Shown in pieces: positions 34,454 to 43,036 of a DNA stretch of 64,000 bases. The notes beneath the pieces are model-generated. The model worked only from the letters and a program-made list of their open reading frames with translations. It was not told where the DNA came from and ran no database searches. Position 1 is the first letter of the stretch, and each line of letters begins with the position of its first letter. This stretch comes from DASUGC01 sp035606665 (GTDB lineage: Bacteria; Acidobacteriota; Vicinamibacteria; Vicinamibacterales; SCN-69-37), in assembly GCA_035606665.1 (NCBI GenBank), contig DATNEY010000032.1, positions 310,001 to 374,000 on the forward strand, given 5' to 3'. A program made the translations under genes and the position numbers.

Positions 34454-35232
34454 TGCTCACGCGCCGTCTCATCGCCTGCCTCGACGTCAGCCATGGTCAC
34501 GTCATGAAGGGCGTCAACTTCGTGGACCTGAAACATGCCGGCGATCCTGTCGAGCTGGCCCGGCGCTACAACGACGAGGGCATCGATGAGCTCGTTGTGC
34601 TCGACATCTCGGCGACGCTCGAGGGACGGCTGGCATTCGTCGACACCGTTGCCGCGATTGCGCGGGAGCTCTTCATTCCGCTCACTGTCGGCGGGGGCAT
34701 CCGATCGATCGATGACGCCCGCGCTGTTATCGAGGCGGGCGCCGACAAGGTATCCATCAACAGCGCTGCGTTGCAGAATCCGTCACTGATCACGGAGATC
34801 GCGGGGCGCTACGGCAGTCAGGCCGTTGTCGTCGCCATCGACACGCATCACACCGCGGCGGGCGCCGAGGTCGTCAGCCGGGCAGGCACGGCACCGACTC
34901 GTCTCGATCCTGTTACATGGGCGCGAGAGGCTGAGGCTCGTGGCGCCGGAGAAATCCTCCTCACATCCATCGACCGCGATGGCACGCGATCCGGTTTCGA
35001 CTGCGAGATCACGGCCGCGGTGAGCCGGGCCGTACGGATCCCGGTGATCGCGTCCGGTGGGGCCGGCTCGTACGACCACTTCGAAGAAGTCTTCACCGCC
35101 GGATGTGCGGACGCCGCGCTGGGCGCGTCAGTCTTCCATTTCCAGGACCACAGCGTGCCCGATCTCAAGCGCTGGCTCTCATCGCGCGACATCGGGGTCA
35201 GACCACATTGGAATTTTTCCAAAGTGGTCTGA
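34453..35232 (+). CDS. hisF: Imidazole glycerol phosphate synthase, cyclase subunit (repeat-derived C-terminus)
   Basis: 259 residues, (beta/alpha)8 barrel that closes the imidazole ring and releases AICAR. RLIACLDVSHGHVMKGVNF gives the catalytic Asp, LTVGGGIRSIDDARAVIEAGADKVSINSAA the phosphate site and ILLTSIDRDGTRSGFD the second catalytic Asp. Residues 248-259 (GVRPHWNFSKVV) and the stop codon are encoded by a family-2 repeat at 35194-35247, which has replaced the usual short terminal helix end. The core barrel is complete, so activity is probably kept. Confidence 0.95.
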   Translation: MLTRRLIACLDVSHGHVMKGVNFVDLKHAGDPVELARRYNDEGIDELVVLDISATLEGRLAFVDTVAAIARELFIPLTVGGGIRSIDDARAVIEAGADKVSINSAALQNPSLITEIAGRYGSQAVVVAIDTHHTAAGAEVVSRAGTAPTRLDPVTWAREAEARGAGEILLTSIDRDGTRSGFDCEITAAVSRAVRIPVIASGGAGSYDHFEEVFTAGCADAALGASVFHFQDHSVPDLKRWLSSRDIGVRPHWNFSKVV

Positions 35233-35247
35233 CCCCGGTCTGACCCC
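35194..35247. repeat. Family-2 repeat hairpin between hisF and hisA
   Basis: GGTCAGACCACATTGGAA then TTTTTCCAAAGTGGTCTGACC forms a near-perfect hairpin flanked by GGTCTGACCCC. It encodes the last 12 residues of HisF and ends three bases before the hisA start codon, leaving hisA without a Shine-Dalgarno. Confidence 0.88.
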
Positions 35248-35250
35248 AAT

Positions 35251-35955
35251 ATGCTGATTCCATCAATTGATCTCATGAACGGCCGCATCGTCCAGCTCGA
35301 GCAGGGCGAGCGCCCCGTGTTCGCCACGGACGATGTCGAGGTTTGGATCGAGCGGTTCTCGGCGTATCCCATCGTCCAGGTCATCGACCTCGACGCGGCC
35401 ATGAATCGCGGAAACAACAGCGCGATGGTGCTGCAGCTCTGCGCGCGCCTGCCCTGCCAGGTCGGGGGAGGGGTTCGCAACCCGGCGCGGGCTCAGGCGC
35501 TTCTCGAGGCCGGGGCCGTACGGGTCATCGCCGGCTCGTCACTGTTCACCAGTCACGGCGTCAACGTCCCGATGGCCGATGACCTGGCACGCGCCGTCGG
35601 CTCCGATCAGCTCATCGCCGCCGTCGACTGCCGGGCGGGACGCGTCGTCATCGACGGCTGGCGGACACGTCTCGCGATCTCGCCCGAACAAGCCGTCCGT
35701 GCCCTTGAACCGTTCGCCGGTACATTCCTCTGCACCATCGTCGACGGCGAGGGCCTGCTTGGCGGCATAGACATGGCAGCCGTGGGCTCGGTGGCGAGGG
35801 CGACGACGCGCCGGATCATCGCCGCGGGAGGGATCCGGAATCAGGACGAAGTCGACGAGCTGCACGCCGATGGCATCGACGCCGTGGTGGGAATGGCGCT
35901 CTACCGGACTACGGCCTTCGAGCGTGCATGTTCAGGCGCCAGTAGTCGAGCGTGA
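35251..35955 (+). CDS. hisA: Phosphoribosylformimino-AICAR ribotide isomerase
   Basis: 234 residues, (beta/alpha)8 barrel isomerase acting before HisHF. LIPSIDLMNGRIVQLEQGE supplies the first catalytic Asp; QVIDLDAAMNRGNN, CQVGGGVRNPARAQALLEAGA and IIAAGGIRNQDEVDELHADG are the phosphate-binding and barrel motifs. The second catalytic Asp is probably in CTIVDGEGLLGG. The order F-A rather than A-F is inverted from the enterobacterial operon. No ribosome-binding site is seen because the repeat abuts the ATG. The end overlaps the convergent methyltransferase gene by 47 bases. Confidence 0.9.
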   Translation: MLIPSIDLMNGRIVQLEQGERPVFATDDVEVWIERFSAYPIVQVIDLDAAMNRGNNSAMVLQLCARLPCQVGGGVRNPARAQALLEAGAVRVIAGSSLFTSHGVNVPMADDLARAVGSDQLIAAVDCRAGRVVIDGWRTRLAISPEQAVRALEPFAGTFLCTIVDGEGLLGGIDMAAVGSVARATTRRIIAAGGIRNQDEVDELHADGIDAVVGMALYRTTAFERACSGASSRA

Positions 35956-36682
35956 AGCGCTTCCGTTTCGGGAGCCTGACGACGATCTCGTCCAGAAACG
36001 GCATGCGGAGTTCCTCGGGCAGTCTCGCGAGATGCAGCCGGAACACGACCGTGGACACGAATGCGCGGTACTGCGCCTCGTCATCGAACGTGACCGGCGC
36101 TGCTTCGAGACTCGTGGCGATGTCCGTGAATCCCGTACGCGCCAGCCGATCCGCCGTGACGCGGTGATCGGCGAATTCCCAGATCGGCTGCCAGTCAGTG
36201 AACCATTCCGAGAAGCGAGGCAGCTGCATCGCCGCCTCCGCCGGCGCCCGTGCCTGCGCCAGGTTCTGGCCGCCGCCGCACTGCGCGTGCAGCATCCCGC
36301 CGCGCTTCAGTGCGCGAAAGACATTGGTGAAGAGTTCAGGATGGTTGCGCACCCAGTGGAACGTCGCGGTACTGAATGCGACATCGGCCACGCCGGCAAA
36401 AGGCAGCGCCGGCAGCAGGGCCTCGACGAACCTCACCGCGGGCCGCACGTCCGCGAGATGCAGACGCGCCTGCTCGAGCATCTGTCGTGACGCATCGAGC
36501 GCGACGATCTCGCCGCCGGGCAACCGCGCGGCCAACTCGGCTGTCAGCCGGCCGGTGCCGCAACCCAGGTCGATGACACGCTCATCGCCGCGGAGGTCCA
36601 TTGCCGCAAGCACGGCGCGACCCCAGTTGAATTGCGGATCGGAGACGCGGTGGTACGACTCCGCATCCCACGCGCGGGTCAC
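35909..36682 (-). CDS. SAM-dependent methyltransferase (trans-aconitate-methyltransferase-like)
   Basis: 257 residues, class I methyltransferase. VIDLGCGTGRLTAELAARLPG is the SAM-binding motif I, GEIVALDASRQMLEQA follows, and FSTATFHWVRNHPELFTNVFRALKRGG corresponds to motifs IV-V. The layout resembles trans-aconitate methyltransferase; the substrate is not certain. It starts with GTG, three bases after the stop of the small secreted protein gene, and so is likely in the same transcript. Confidence 0.88.
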   Translation of the reverse strand: MTRAWDAESYHRVSDPQFNWGRAVLAAMDLRGDERVIDLGCGTGRLTAELAARLPGGEIVALDASRQMLEQARLHLADVRPAVRFVEALLPALPFAGVADVAFSTATFHWVRNHPELFTNVFRALKRGGMLHAQCGGGQNLAQARAPAEAAMQLPRFSEWFTDWQPIWEFADHRVTADRLARTGFTDIATSLEAAPVTFDDEAQYRAFVSTVVFRLHLARLPEELRMPFLDEIVVRLPKRKRFTLDYWRLNMHARRP

Positions 36683-36685
36683 GAT

Positions 36686-37069
36686 CTACTTCGCGCGAGC
36701 GATGTCGACCTTACCATTCAGCTTGAGACCATCTCTTTCGGCAGTGACGCTGCCCTTCAGATGGCCTTCGGCCAAAGCGAGCGTGAACTTGAGCGCCGGA
36801 CCGCCGCCGTCACCCTGAACTTCAAACGCGACGTTGTTACCCTCGACCTTGCCCTTCTGGATCGCCCACTGCTGCGCGGCCGACGGCCCGGCCGTCCCGG
36901 TGAGGTCAGCGCCCTTGTGCACAAACGTCACCATCATCGATTCGGTGCGCTCGGTGCCATCCGGTCCAACACCGGTGAACGATCCCGTCCACTTGCCTGA
37001 AAAATCTTCAGCGGCCAGGACCGGAAGCGCGAACAATGCGAAAGCGATTGCGAGTGCCAGTCTTTTCAT
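36686..37069 (-). CDS. Small secreted lipocalin-like protein
   Basis: 127 residues. A cleavable signal (RLALAIAFALFALPVLAAEDF) precedes a beta-rich domain: FSGKWTGSFTGVGPDG, ESMMVTFVHKGADLTGTAG and LAEGHLKGSVTAERDG. Proteins of this pattern are widespread in Acidobacteriota and lack assigned function. GGAGGACTCC before the ATG supports the start. It is 44 bases downstream of the peptidase gene, so it may belong to the 3' end of the long minus-strand operon. Confidence 0.8.
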   Translation of the reverse strand: MKRLALAIAFALFALPVLAAEDFSGKWTGSFTGVGPDGTERTESMMVTFVHKGADLTGTAGPSAAQQWAIQKGKVEGNNVAFEVQGDGGGPALKFTLALAEGHLKGSVTAERDGLKLNGKVDIARAK

Positions 37070-37113
37070 GGAGTCCTCCAGATCACAATACTCGAAACGC
37101 CGAGGGCGGGTTC

Positions 37114-38970
37114 CTACTTCGGAGGGAATTCGAGCGCCACGACGATCTTTGAACCCGCGGCCGCACCTGCGCGCCAGGTGACGTACACCGGCAGCGCGGG
37201 TGTCACCGGTCCGCACTGAATACTGCCCGTCAGATCCTTCCGGTAGGTGATGAAATCGACCGACGAAAGGTCCGGCGAGGTGACCGCCGTCGTCTCTGTC
37301 GCGGTCTTCACCCGGAAGGTGACGCCTTTGCCGACGACGCATTCGATCTGCTCGAGTATGCCTTCGAAGCGCTGCTCACCCGGTTTCAGCTCGCGCAGAA
37401 AGAGCCGCGCGGGAGGTTCGGCGGGATCGACGCCCAGCGAGCCCAGCGTGGTGCCGCCTGCCGGTCCGGTTGGCGCCGGCGACCCTCGATCACGCGCGGC
37501 CTCGATGGTGACGACTGTCGCCATGAAGCTCCGCGCGGCCGATCGCACGTGCTCTGGATTCAACGGGCTCATCAGCGGACCGAGAATGGCGCGGGCGCCG
37601 GCGAAATCGGACTGCCGGGCAAGTGCGTGAGCGAGAAGCAGTCCGTACTCATGACGGCCGGGCGAGATCGCACGCGCGCGTTCGAGGGCGGCCCGCGTTT
37701 CGGCGCTCGGCACCGGTCCCGCTGCGACTTCGAGTGCGGCCATCCGCGCGAGCGCGTTGGCGAACTCATGACCGCCCGATTTGGCGCGATCGAAATACCG
37801 CCGGGCCGCCGTCACATCGTCCGGCGTCACCGTCGCGCGTGTGCCTTCCAGCGCATCCACGAACTCAATGCCCGCGCGATAGTTCAGATACCAGTCACTG
37901 ACCTCGCCGATCGAACGCGAGAGTGTTTCAGCCGCGCCGAAATCGTCCTTTGCGGACGCCAGCGCGGCGCTCGAGACCTTCGCGCGCGCGGTGCCGGGAT
38001 CGGCTTTCGATGCGGCGGCCAGCCGCTTGGCGGCCGCGTCGAGGTCGCCTTCCTGAACCAGAAAATCGGCGAGGTACGCATCGAGATCGGCCTGTGAAAT
38101 TGGCACCGCTTCGGACTCGAATGTCGCGAGTCTGTCCGCGAACTTGTAGAGCGTGGCGGTGAACGCCTGCCGGCGAATGTAGTTATCGAGCTCCTTCCCA
38201 AGGTCGGCGCCGGCGAAGGCGCTCTGCACCGCCTCCATCGGCGCCTGCCCGTTGGCCAGAGCCGCGAGGTAGTTGCTGAGCTGAGGGACGCGGGTGTCGT
38301 TGCGCAGAATCATGTGCGTCAGCGCCCACGCCTGCGCGTAGAACACCGACCGGCGGCTGCCCTCGTTGTATAGCGGCGACTGGTGGTCCACTGCGAGCAG
38401 CTCGGGAATCTTCAGCAGCGACATCTGGTTCAACAAAAGGATGTGATCCGCAATCACGCGGCCAATCACGGCGTCGCGACCGCCCCGTTGAAGCTCGAAC
38501 GTGCTGTAGTACTCGGCGATTCCCTCGCCAAGCCAGGCCGGAATCCGCTGACCGGTGTTAGACACCAGCAGGTGCGCGTACTCGTGAAAGATCACGCGCA
38601 ACCGCTCCTCATTGCCGTCGCTCACCATCGCGATGTGATTGACGTCTCGCCTCGGCACGAATAGCCCGGCCACGTCGACGCGCTTGCCCTGATAGACGGG
38701 CATGAACGGCCGGAACGTGGCGTCACCGCGGAAGACGATGACGACTGTCGGGACGGCCGTGGATGTGACTCGTTCGTTCAGGAGCCTGCCGAGGACTTCA
38801 CGGAACGCTTCGAACTTCACCGCAATGTCGCGGAGCGCGCTGCCGCCGACCTCACCGATGATGATGAAGTTCGGGCTGTCGAGCCGCCGCCAATTCGTTT
38901 GCTGGGGCGCCGCGGTGAGTGTGGTGACGGCGGCGAACGCCGCCAGGCGGCCGGTAACGCGCGCGATCAT
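37114..38970 (-). CDS. Peptidase-MA-like metalloprotease with TPR region (DUF1570)
   Basis: 618 residues, secreted (AAFAAVTTLTAAPQQ). Residues 20-250 hold a gluzincin domain: VIFHEYAHLLV provides the HExxH zinc site and PAWLGEGIAEYYS the downstream glutamate motif. The middle part (300-500) is helical and TPR-like; the C-terminal 110 residues are beta-rich with two Cys. The gene overlaps the qhpE stop by four bases (ATGA), so it is translated together with the amine dehydrogenase operon. It is not part of the known qhp set; a role in trimming or quality control of the periplasmic enzyme is only inference. Confidence 0.85.
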   Translation of the reverse strand: MIARVTGRLAAFAAVTTLTAAPQQTNWRRLDSPNFIIIGEVGGSALRDIAVKFEAFREVLGRLLNERVTSTAVPTVVIVFRGDATFRPFMPVYQGKRVDVAGLFVPRRDVNHIAMVSDGNEERLRVIFHEYAHLLVSNTGQRIPAWLGEGIAEYYSTFELQRGGRDAVIGRVIADHILLLNQMSLLKIPELLAVDHQSPLYNEGSRRSVFYAQAWALTHMILRNDTRVPQLSNYLAALANGQAPMEAVQSAFAGADLGKELDNYIRRQAFTATLYKFADRLATFESEAVPISQADLDAYLADFLVQEGDLDAAAKRLAAASKADPGTARAKVSSAALASAKDDFGAAETLSRSIGEVSDWYLNYRAGIEFVDALEGTRATVTPDDVTAARRYFDRAKSGGHEFANALARMAALEVAAGPVPSAETRAALERARAISPGRHEYGLLLAHALARQSDFAGARAILGPLMSPLNPEHVRSAARSFMATVVTIEAARDRGSPAPTGPAGGTTLGSLGVDPAEPPARLFLRELKPGEQRFEGILEQIECVVGKGVTFRVKTATETTAVTSPDLSSVDFITYRKDLTGSIQCGPVTPALPVYVTWRAGAAAGSKIVVALEFPPK

Positions 38971-39674
38971 TGGGCGAAAAGTATCGCACGGCTCCTCTGG
39001 CCGACCCCCTGATATGCGAGCGCAATCAGGCCTGTCGCATTCGCGACGGCAAAACTCTGACCTTTCAGATTCCGCTCCGGAGGTACCCCCGGTATCGGCC
39101 GTGGAAATCCTGACGCGCGAACGCGCACCTCGCCGTCAACGCGCCTCGTCACGACGCACTCCTCGCGAGGGCAGGTCCAGTCGAGCTCGACACCGATCAC
39201 GCCAGGCAGCGCGCCGGGCAGCCATTCGTTCGCGGCATCTGGCGCCGCGGCGACGACGGCGACATCGGCCGAGGTCGCCTGGGCCACCACGGCTTCGAGG
39301 TGTTGGCGGTGCTCGGGATTTGACGTGCCCAGACTGAGATTGATGATGTCGGCGCGCGCGCCGATGGCGAACTGAATCGCGGCCGCAAGCGCCGCGCCGG
39401 TCGTCGTCAGCGATCGGCCGAAGATCTTGATCGCCACGAGCGCCGCCTCAGGCGCCTTCTCATGTATGGCAGCCGCGACGGCCGTACCGTGCCCCAGCCG
39501 ATCGACGACGTCGCCATGCTGCTGGCCGTGCTCGTCGAACGCCACGGCGCCGGTGATGGATCCGACGTGCGGATGGCCATCGTGTACTCCGCTATCAATC
39601 ACGGCGATCCGGACGCCTTGGCCCGTGCGTCCCGTGAGCGACGAGATCGAAAGGACCTGCGAGGCGCGAGTCAT
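38967..39674 (-). CDS. qhpE: Subtilisin-like protease for QhpC leader removal
   Basis: 235 residues, S8 family, compact and without signal or propeptide, as expected for the cytosolic QhpE. The triad is visible: VRIAVIDSGVHDG (Asp), DRLGHGTAVAAAI (His) and LKGQSFAVANATG (Ser). In characterised systems QhpE removes the leader of QhpC after the thioether links have been made. It overlaps qhpF by four bases upstream and the peptidase-MA gene by four downstream. Confidence 0.87.
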   Translation of the reverse strand: MTRASQVLSISSLTGRTGQGVRIAVIDSGVHDGHPHVGSITGAVAFDEHGQQHGDVVDRLGHGTAVAAAIHEKAPEAALVAIKIFGRSLTTTGAALAAAIQFAIGARADIINLSLGTSNPEHRQHLEAVVAQATSADVAVVAAAPDAANEWLPGALPGVIGVELDWTCPREECVVTRRVDGEVRVRASGFPRPIPGVPPERNLKGQSFAVANATGLIALAYQGVGQRSRAILFAQ

Positions 39675-41395
39675 TTCACCGGCACGTTTACGCCACCGGC
39701 ACCAAAGAGCGCCGTGAATTCTCCGGCCCGGCCCTCGAGCTCGGCCGGCGTGCCGCGCTGAACGATACGCGCGCCATCGAGCACGACGGCGTTGTCCGCT
39801 GACCTGACGAGATCGAGCCGGTGAGAAATCAGGATCGTCGTCCGTCCATGCATCACGCCGCGGATGCCTTCGATGATCTGGCGCTCCGCGACCGGATCGA
39901 GCGCCGAGCTTGGCTCATCGAGCACGAGCACGGCGGGGTCCGCGAGAAACGCGCGCGAAAGCGCGAGGCGCTGCCTCTCTCCCGCCGAGACCGCCATCCC
40001 GCGATCGCCCACGACGGTGCGTACTCCTTCAGGCAATCGCGCGACGAAGTCCGTGAGGCCGGCGTGGCCGAGGGCCCGCTCGACGTCGGCGCCGGCCGCG
40101 TCCGGCCGCGCGTAGCGGACGTTCTCATCGATCGTCGTGTGAAACAGCACCGGCGACTGTTCGACCGACTGCACGCGTCTCCTCAAATCGCTGAGTGCGA
40201 GAGTACGGACGTCCCGTCCATCCAGTCGGATGACACCGGCATCCGGATCCAGCAGCCGGACCATCAGATCCGCGATCGTGGACTTGCCGCCGCCACTCGG
40301 CCCGACAATGGCGAAGGTGGTGCCGGCCGGGACACGGAACGAGACATCGTCCAGCAGCAATCCCCCGCGTGGATGCGCGAGGGTCACGCCATCGAACTCG
40401 ATGTCGCCGCGTACGGCCGCCAACGGTACCGCGTCCGCTGGTGAGATCACTTCGGGCGGCGTATCCAGGAGCTCGGCCACGCGCCGCCATGAGACCCGAG
40501 CCGTGGCGAGTGCACCGTACAGGCCCATCAGCGCCTGCACCGGCGCGACGATGCGGGCCTGGTACGCCATGAATGCCGCGAGTGTTCCGAGCGTCATCGA
40601 ACCTTCGACGACGCGCCAGCCGCCGTACGCGAAGACCGCCGCCACGCCAGCGGAGATCAGCAAGGACGGCACACCGCCCGCGACGTAGTGCGTCCGCTGC
40701 AGGCCCATGAGCGTCGCGACGAACGCATCGTTCAGTCGCGAGAATCTCGTGACCTCGCGCCGTTCGGCCGCGGACGTCACCACCGTCCGCATCCCCTGGA
40801 GCGTGTCGATCAGAAAGCTGCCGATCTCCGCGCTCTGCGTCCGAAGCTCGGTCGTTCGTGCCTCGAGCATGCGGCGGTATCGTCCGAGTGCCCAGGCCGA
40901 GGGAGGCAAAGCCGCGACGCCGACGAGAAACAGCTTCCAGTCGAGCCAGACGAGGATGCCGGCGCTGCCCGCCAGATACAGGATGTTCCCGAACCACGCG
41001 AGCGCCGTCTCCGCGGCCACGCGCTGGATCTCGCTGATGTCGTTGTTGATGCGGGAGATGATGTCGCCGATGCGGGCGGTCGCGTAGAACCTGGGCGAGA
41101 GCCGCTGCAGGTGTTCGTACAGATCGCGCCGCATGTCGAACAGGATCGCCGCCGACACGCGCGTGTAGGTGAGGCCGCTGATGACATTCAGCACGAACCC
41201 CAGGCCGCCGGACAGCAGGAACAGCAGAACGATCTGGCGAAGCGACTGTGCGTTTTTCGCGACCAGCGCATCGTCCACCAGCAGCTTGGTCAGGTACGGC
41301 AGCCAGAGCGAGAGCGACGTGCTGATCAGGCTGATCGCGAGGACGCCCGTGAGGCGCCGCCAGTAGGGAAAGACGTAGTTGAGGGCGCGGCGCAT
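39671..41395 (-). CDS. qhpF: ABC transporter (permease-ATPase) of the amine dehydrogenase system
   Basis: 574 residues, a complete half-transporter. The membrane domain (1-310) begins RRALNYVFPYWRRLTGVLAISL, and the ATPase part has Walker A GPSGGGKST, signature VSAGERQRLALSRAF and Walker B VLVLDEPSSALD. In known qhp operons QhpF exports the modified gamma subunit to the periplasm. Position between qhpB and qhpE supports this assignment. A GC-rich repeat (41404-41500) fills the gap to qhpB. Confidence 0.88.
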   Translation of the reverse strand: MRRALNYVFPYWRRLTGVLAISLISTSLSLWLPYLTKLLVDDALVAKNAQSLRQIVLLFLLSGGLGFVLNVISGLTYTRVSAAILFDMRRDLYEHLQRLSPRFYATARIGDIISRINNDISEIQRVAAETALAWFGNILYLAGSAGILVWLDWKLFLVGVAALPPSAWALGRYRRMLEARTTELRTQSAEIGSFLIDTLQGMRTVVTSAAERREVTRFSRLNDAFVATLMGLQRTHYVAGGVPSLLISAGVAAVFAYGGWRVVEGSMTLGTLAAFMAYQARIVAPVQALMGLYGALATARVSWRRVAELLDTPPEVISPADAVPLAAVRGDIEFDGVTLAHPRGGLLLDDVSFRVPAGTTFAIVGPSGGGKSTIADLMVRLLDPDAGVIRLDGRDVRTLALSDLRRRVQSVEQSPVLFHTTIDENVRYARPDAAGADVERALGHAGLTDFVARLPEGVRTVVGDRGMAVSAGERQRLALSRAFLADPAVLVLDEPSSALDPVAERQIIEGIRGVMHGRTTILISHRLDLVRSADNAVVLDGARIVQRGTPAELEGRAGEFTALFGAGGVNVPVK

Positions 41396-41403
41396 TATTC
41401 ATC

Positions 41404-41500
41404 CGGGGGGCTTCGCCCCCGCGGACCCCCTTACGCGCTCGCTCGCGGAGCCCCGAATGCCCCGCTCCGCTCACGCGGCTCGCTCGCACAGCTCACTCGC
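41404..41500. repeat. GC-rich element, family 3, copy 1
   Basis: Begins with the palindrome GGGGGGCTTCGCCCCC, then CCCTTACGCGCTCGCTCGCGG and a second inverted region CCGCTCCGCTCACGCGG. A closely similar sequence occurs at 46219-46320. No gene is contained. Confidence 0.8.
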
Positions 41501-41508
41501 CTGGTCAT

Positions 41509-42696
41509 CTACTTGGCTGGTTTGGCAGGTGGTGGTACCAGCAAGAATCCTGTCATATCGCCGTCAAGCGTGATCGTGCGTTGCTTGGTAAACGTCGCAG
41601 GATCGTGGAGGTCGATGGTGTTGCCGGCCGTGTGCACGTAGACGTAGTTGCCGTTGCTGCTGACGCGCATGCCCATGCGCGGCCGCCCCTTGAAGGGAAT
41701 GCGGCTGATGACGCGGTAGTTCTCGAGATCGAAGGTCCAGAATTCGTAGTCCTCGATGCTTTGGAGCATGCCGTAGCCGCGTTTGCGATCCGGAGATACG
41801 GCAAAGCCCAGGCCGCGCGACGGCCCGATCGGATGGAAGTCGATCTTCTTCTTCGCGAGCTCGATGCGGGCGAGGCCCATGACGCGGCGGCCCTGCACGG
41901 GATCCTGCTGGGTGAAGAACCCGGTGTAGAAACCGGGCTCGTCGCTGAACGGCGTGAGGCCGCCGATCGGCACGCTGCCGGCGCCGGGCTCGAGCGGGCG
42001 GGAGACCTCCCAGCGATCGACCTCGGTGAAATTGGTGGTCTCGTAGATCAGGATGTCCTCGCTGAACATGTAGAGGAGCTTCCCGTCGGGCGAGAACAGC
42101 ACGCCCACACCCTCGCGTTCCTCGCCCTTCGGCCACGGGATCGTGCGCACGATCTTCCGCTGCGCGATGTCGTACTGCACGAGCGTCGGCGGACCAATCA
42201 CCCAGCGATCGGCCTCGAGCGTGTACTTCTTGATCGTCAGAATCAGCGTCTTGTTCTGGGGATCCGGCCGCATCGCCCAGATGCGCGTCTTCGACTTCCC
42301 TTCCGTGAGGGTGAACGTCCCCAGCGACGTGCCCTTGAGGCGATCGATGATCTCGATCTTTTCGTACGTCGTGTCGCGCACGTAGAGGCGTGACATGTCG
42401 TCGGACAGCGTCAGGCCGATCGGGATGCCGACGCTGACGGGAATCTCGCTCGTGACTTTCTCGGTCGCCTCGTCGATGACGAAGATCACGCCCTTGTACG
42501 AGCCGCAGTAGATCGTCCCGTTGCCCGCGGACACGACGGACGCCGCGGGCTTCGAGCCGGGTTTCGTCTGGGCCTGAAGCGCCGGGATGACCAGCGCCAG
42601 GGCGATCACGACCGCAACGCCGGGGCTAAAGCCCCGGCCTACGGACGCGTAGGCCGGCCCTTCAGGGCCGGCAATTGGCTTACGGGAAGATGACAT
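41509..42696 (-). CDS. qhpB: Quinohemoprotein amine dehydrogenase, beta subunit
   Basis: 395 residues; exported seven-bladed YVTN-type propeller that holds the gamma subunit. Blades are recognisable: GTIYCGSYKGVIFVIDEATEKV, LSDDMSRLYVRDTTYEKIEIID, VLFSPDGKLLYMFSEDILIYE, VSSNGNYVYVHTAGNTIDLHD. The hydrophobic signal (VAVVIALALVIPALQAQ) comes after 26 residues that are the translation of two palindromic repeats (42618-42676). The ATG at 42696 overlaps qhpC by 17 bases and is the only ATG in frame; initiation inside the signal is less likely because no basic residue would remain. Confidence 0.87.
   Translation of the reverse strand: MSSSRKPIAGPEGPAYASVGRGFSPGVAVVIALALVIPALQAQTKPGSKPAASVVSAGNGTIYCGSYKGVIFVIDEATEKVTSEIPVSVGIPIGLTLSDDMSRLYVRDTTYEKIEIIDRLKGTSLGTFTLTEGKSKTRIWAMRPDPQNKTLILTIKKYTLEADRWVIGPPTLVQYDIAQRKIVRTIPWPKGEEREGVGVLFSPDGKLLYMFSEDILIYETTNFTEVDRWEVSRPLEPGAGSVPIGGLTPFSDEPGFYTGFFTQQDPVQGRRVMGLARIELAKKKIDFHPIGPSRGLGFAVSPDRKRGYGMLQSIEDYEFWTFDLENYRVISRIPFKGRPRMGMRVSSNGNYVYVHTAGNTIDLHDPATFTKQRTITLDGDMTGFLLVPPPAKPAK
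42618..42676. repeat. Two REP-like palindromes at the start of qhpB
   Basis: GCCGGGGCTAAAGCCCCGGC (with CCTAC) and GTAGGCCGGCCC...GGGCCGGC lie inside the reading frame of qhpB between the overlap with qhpC and the signal peptide core. They are translated as IAGPEGPAY and VGRGFSPG. Confidence 0.85.
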
Positions 42697-43036
42697 CGAT
42701 CTTCCGCCAGTCCTTCTGCGCCGCGGCGCACTTCTTCGTCCAGTCGGGCGCGTGATTCAACTGGTCCGGCACCTGCGCCGGCCAGAAGCACCCGAGGTGA
42801 CAGTCGAACAGATCGCGTTCAACCGGCTGACACAGGCCCGCCGTACCGCCGCTGCGATCCACTTCCCAGCCGGGCGCAAACACCGTGGAGCATCCCGTGG
42901 GAATGTGCGGACCCGCTGGCTGCTGCGGCGCCTGCATGCAGAGCGCAACAACATCACCCTCGCTCTTTCCCGTGGCTTCTGCCAGCGCGCGCGAAAGGCG
43001 CCTGGCTTTTCCGTTAACTGGGCTGAGGTGCTTCAT
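42680..43036 (-). CDS. qhpC: Quinohemoprotein amine dehydrogenase, gamma subunit precursor (CTQ cofactor)
   Basis: 118 residues with an N-terminal leader of about 40. Using my recollection of the Pseudomonas/Paracoccus gamma subunit, spacing is fully kept: Cys49-Glu58 (TGCSTVFAPGWEVD), Cys69-Asp75 (LCQPVERD) and Cys83-Asp91 (GCFWPAQVPD) for the three thioether links, and Cys79 with Trp85 (DCHLGCFW) for cysteine tryptophylquinone. Trp57, Trp99 and Trp110 are also conserved. CTQ is the catalytic site that oxidises primary amines to aldehydes. The leader carries one extra Cys at 33. It is surrounded by its modifying enzyme QhpD and by qhpB, overlapping both. Confidence 0.95.
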   Translation of the reverse strand: MKHLSPVNGKARRLSRALAEATGKSEGDVVALCMQAPQQPAGPHIPTGCSTVFAPGWEVDRSGGTAGLCQPVERDLFDCHLGCFWPAQVPDQLNHAPDWTKKCAAAQKDWRKIDVIFP

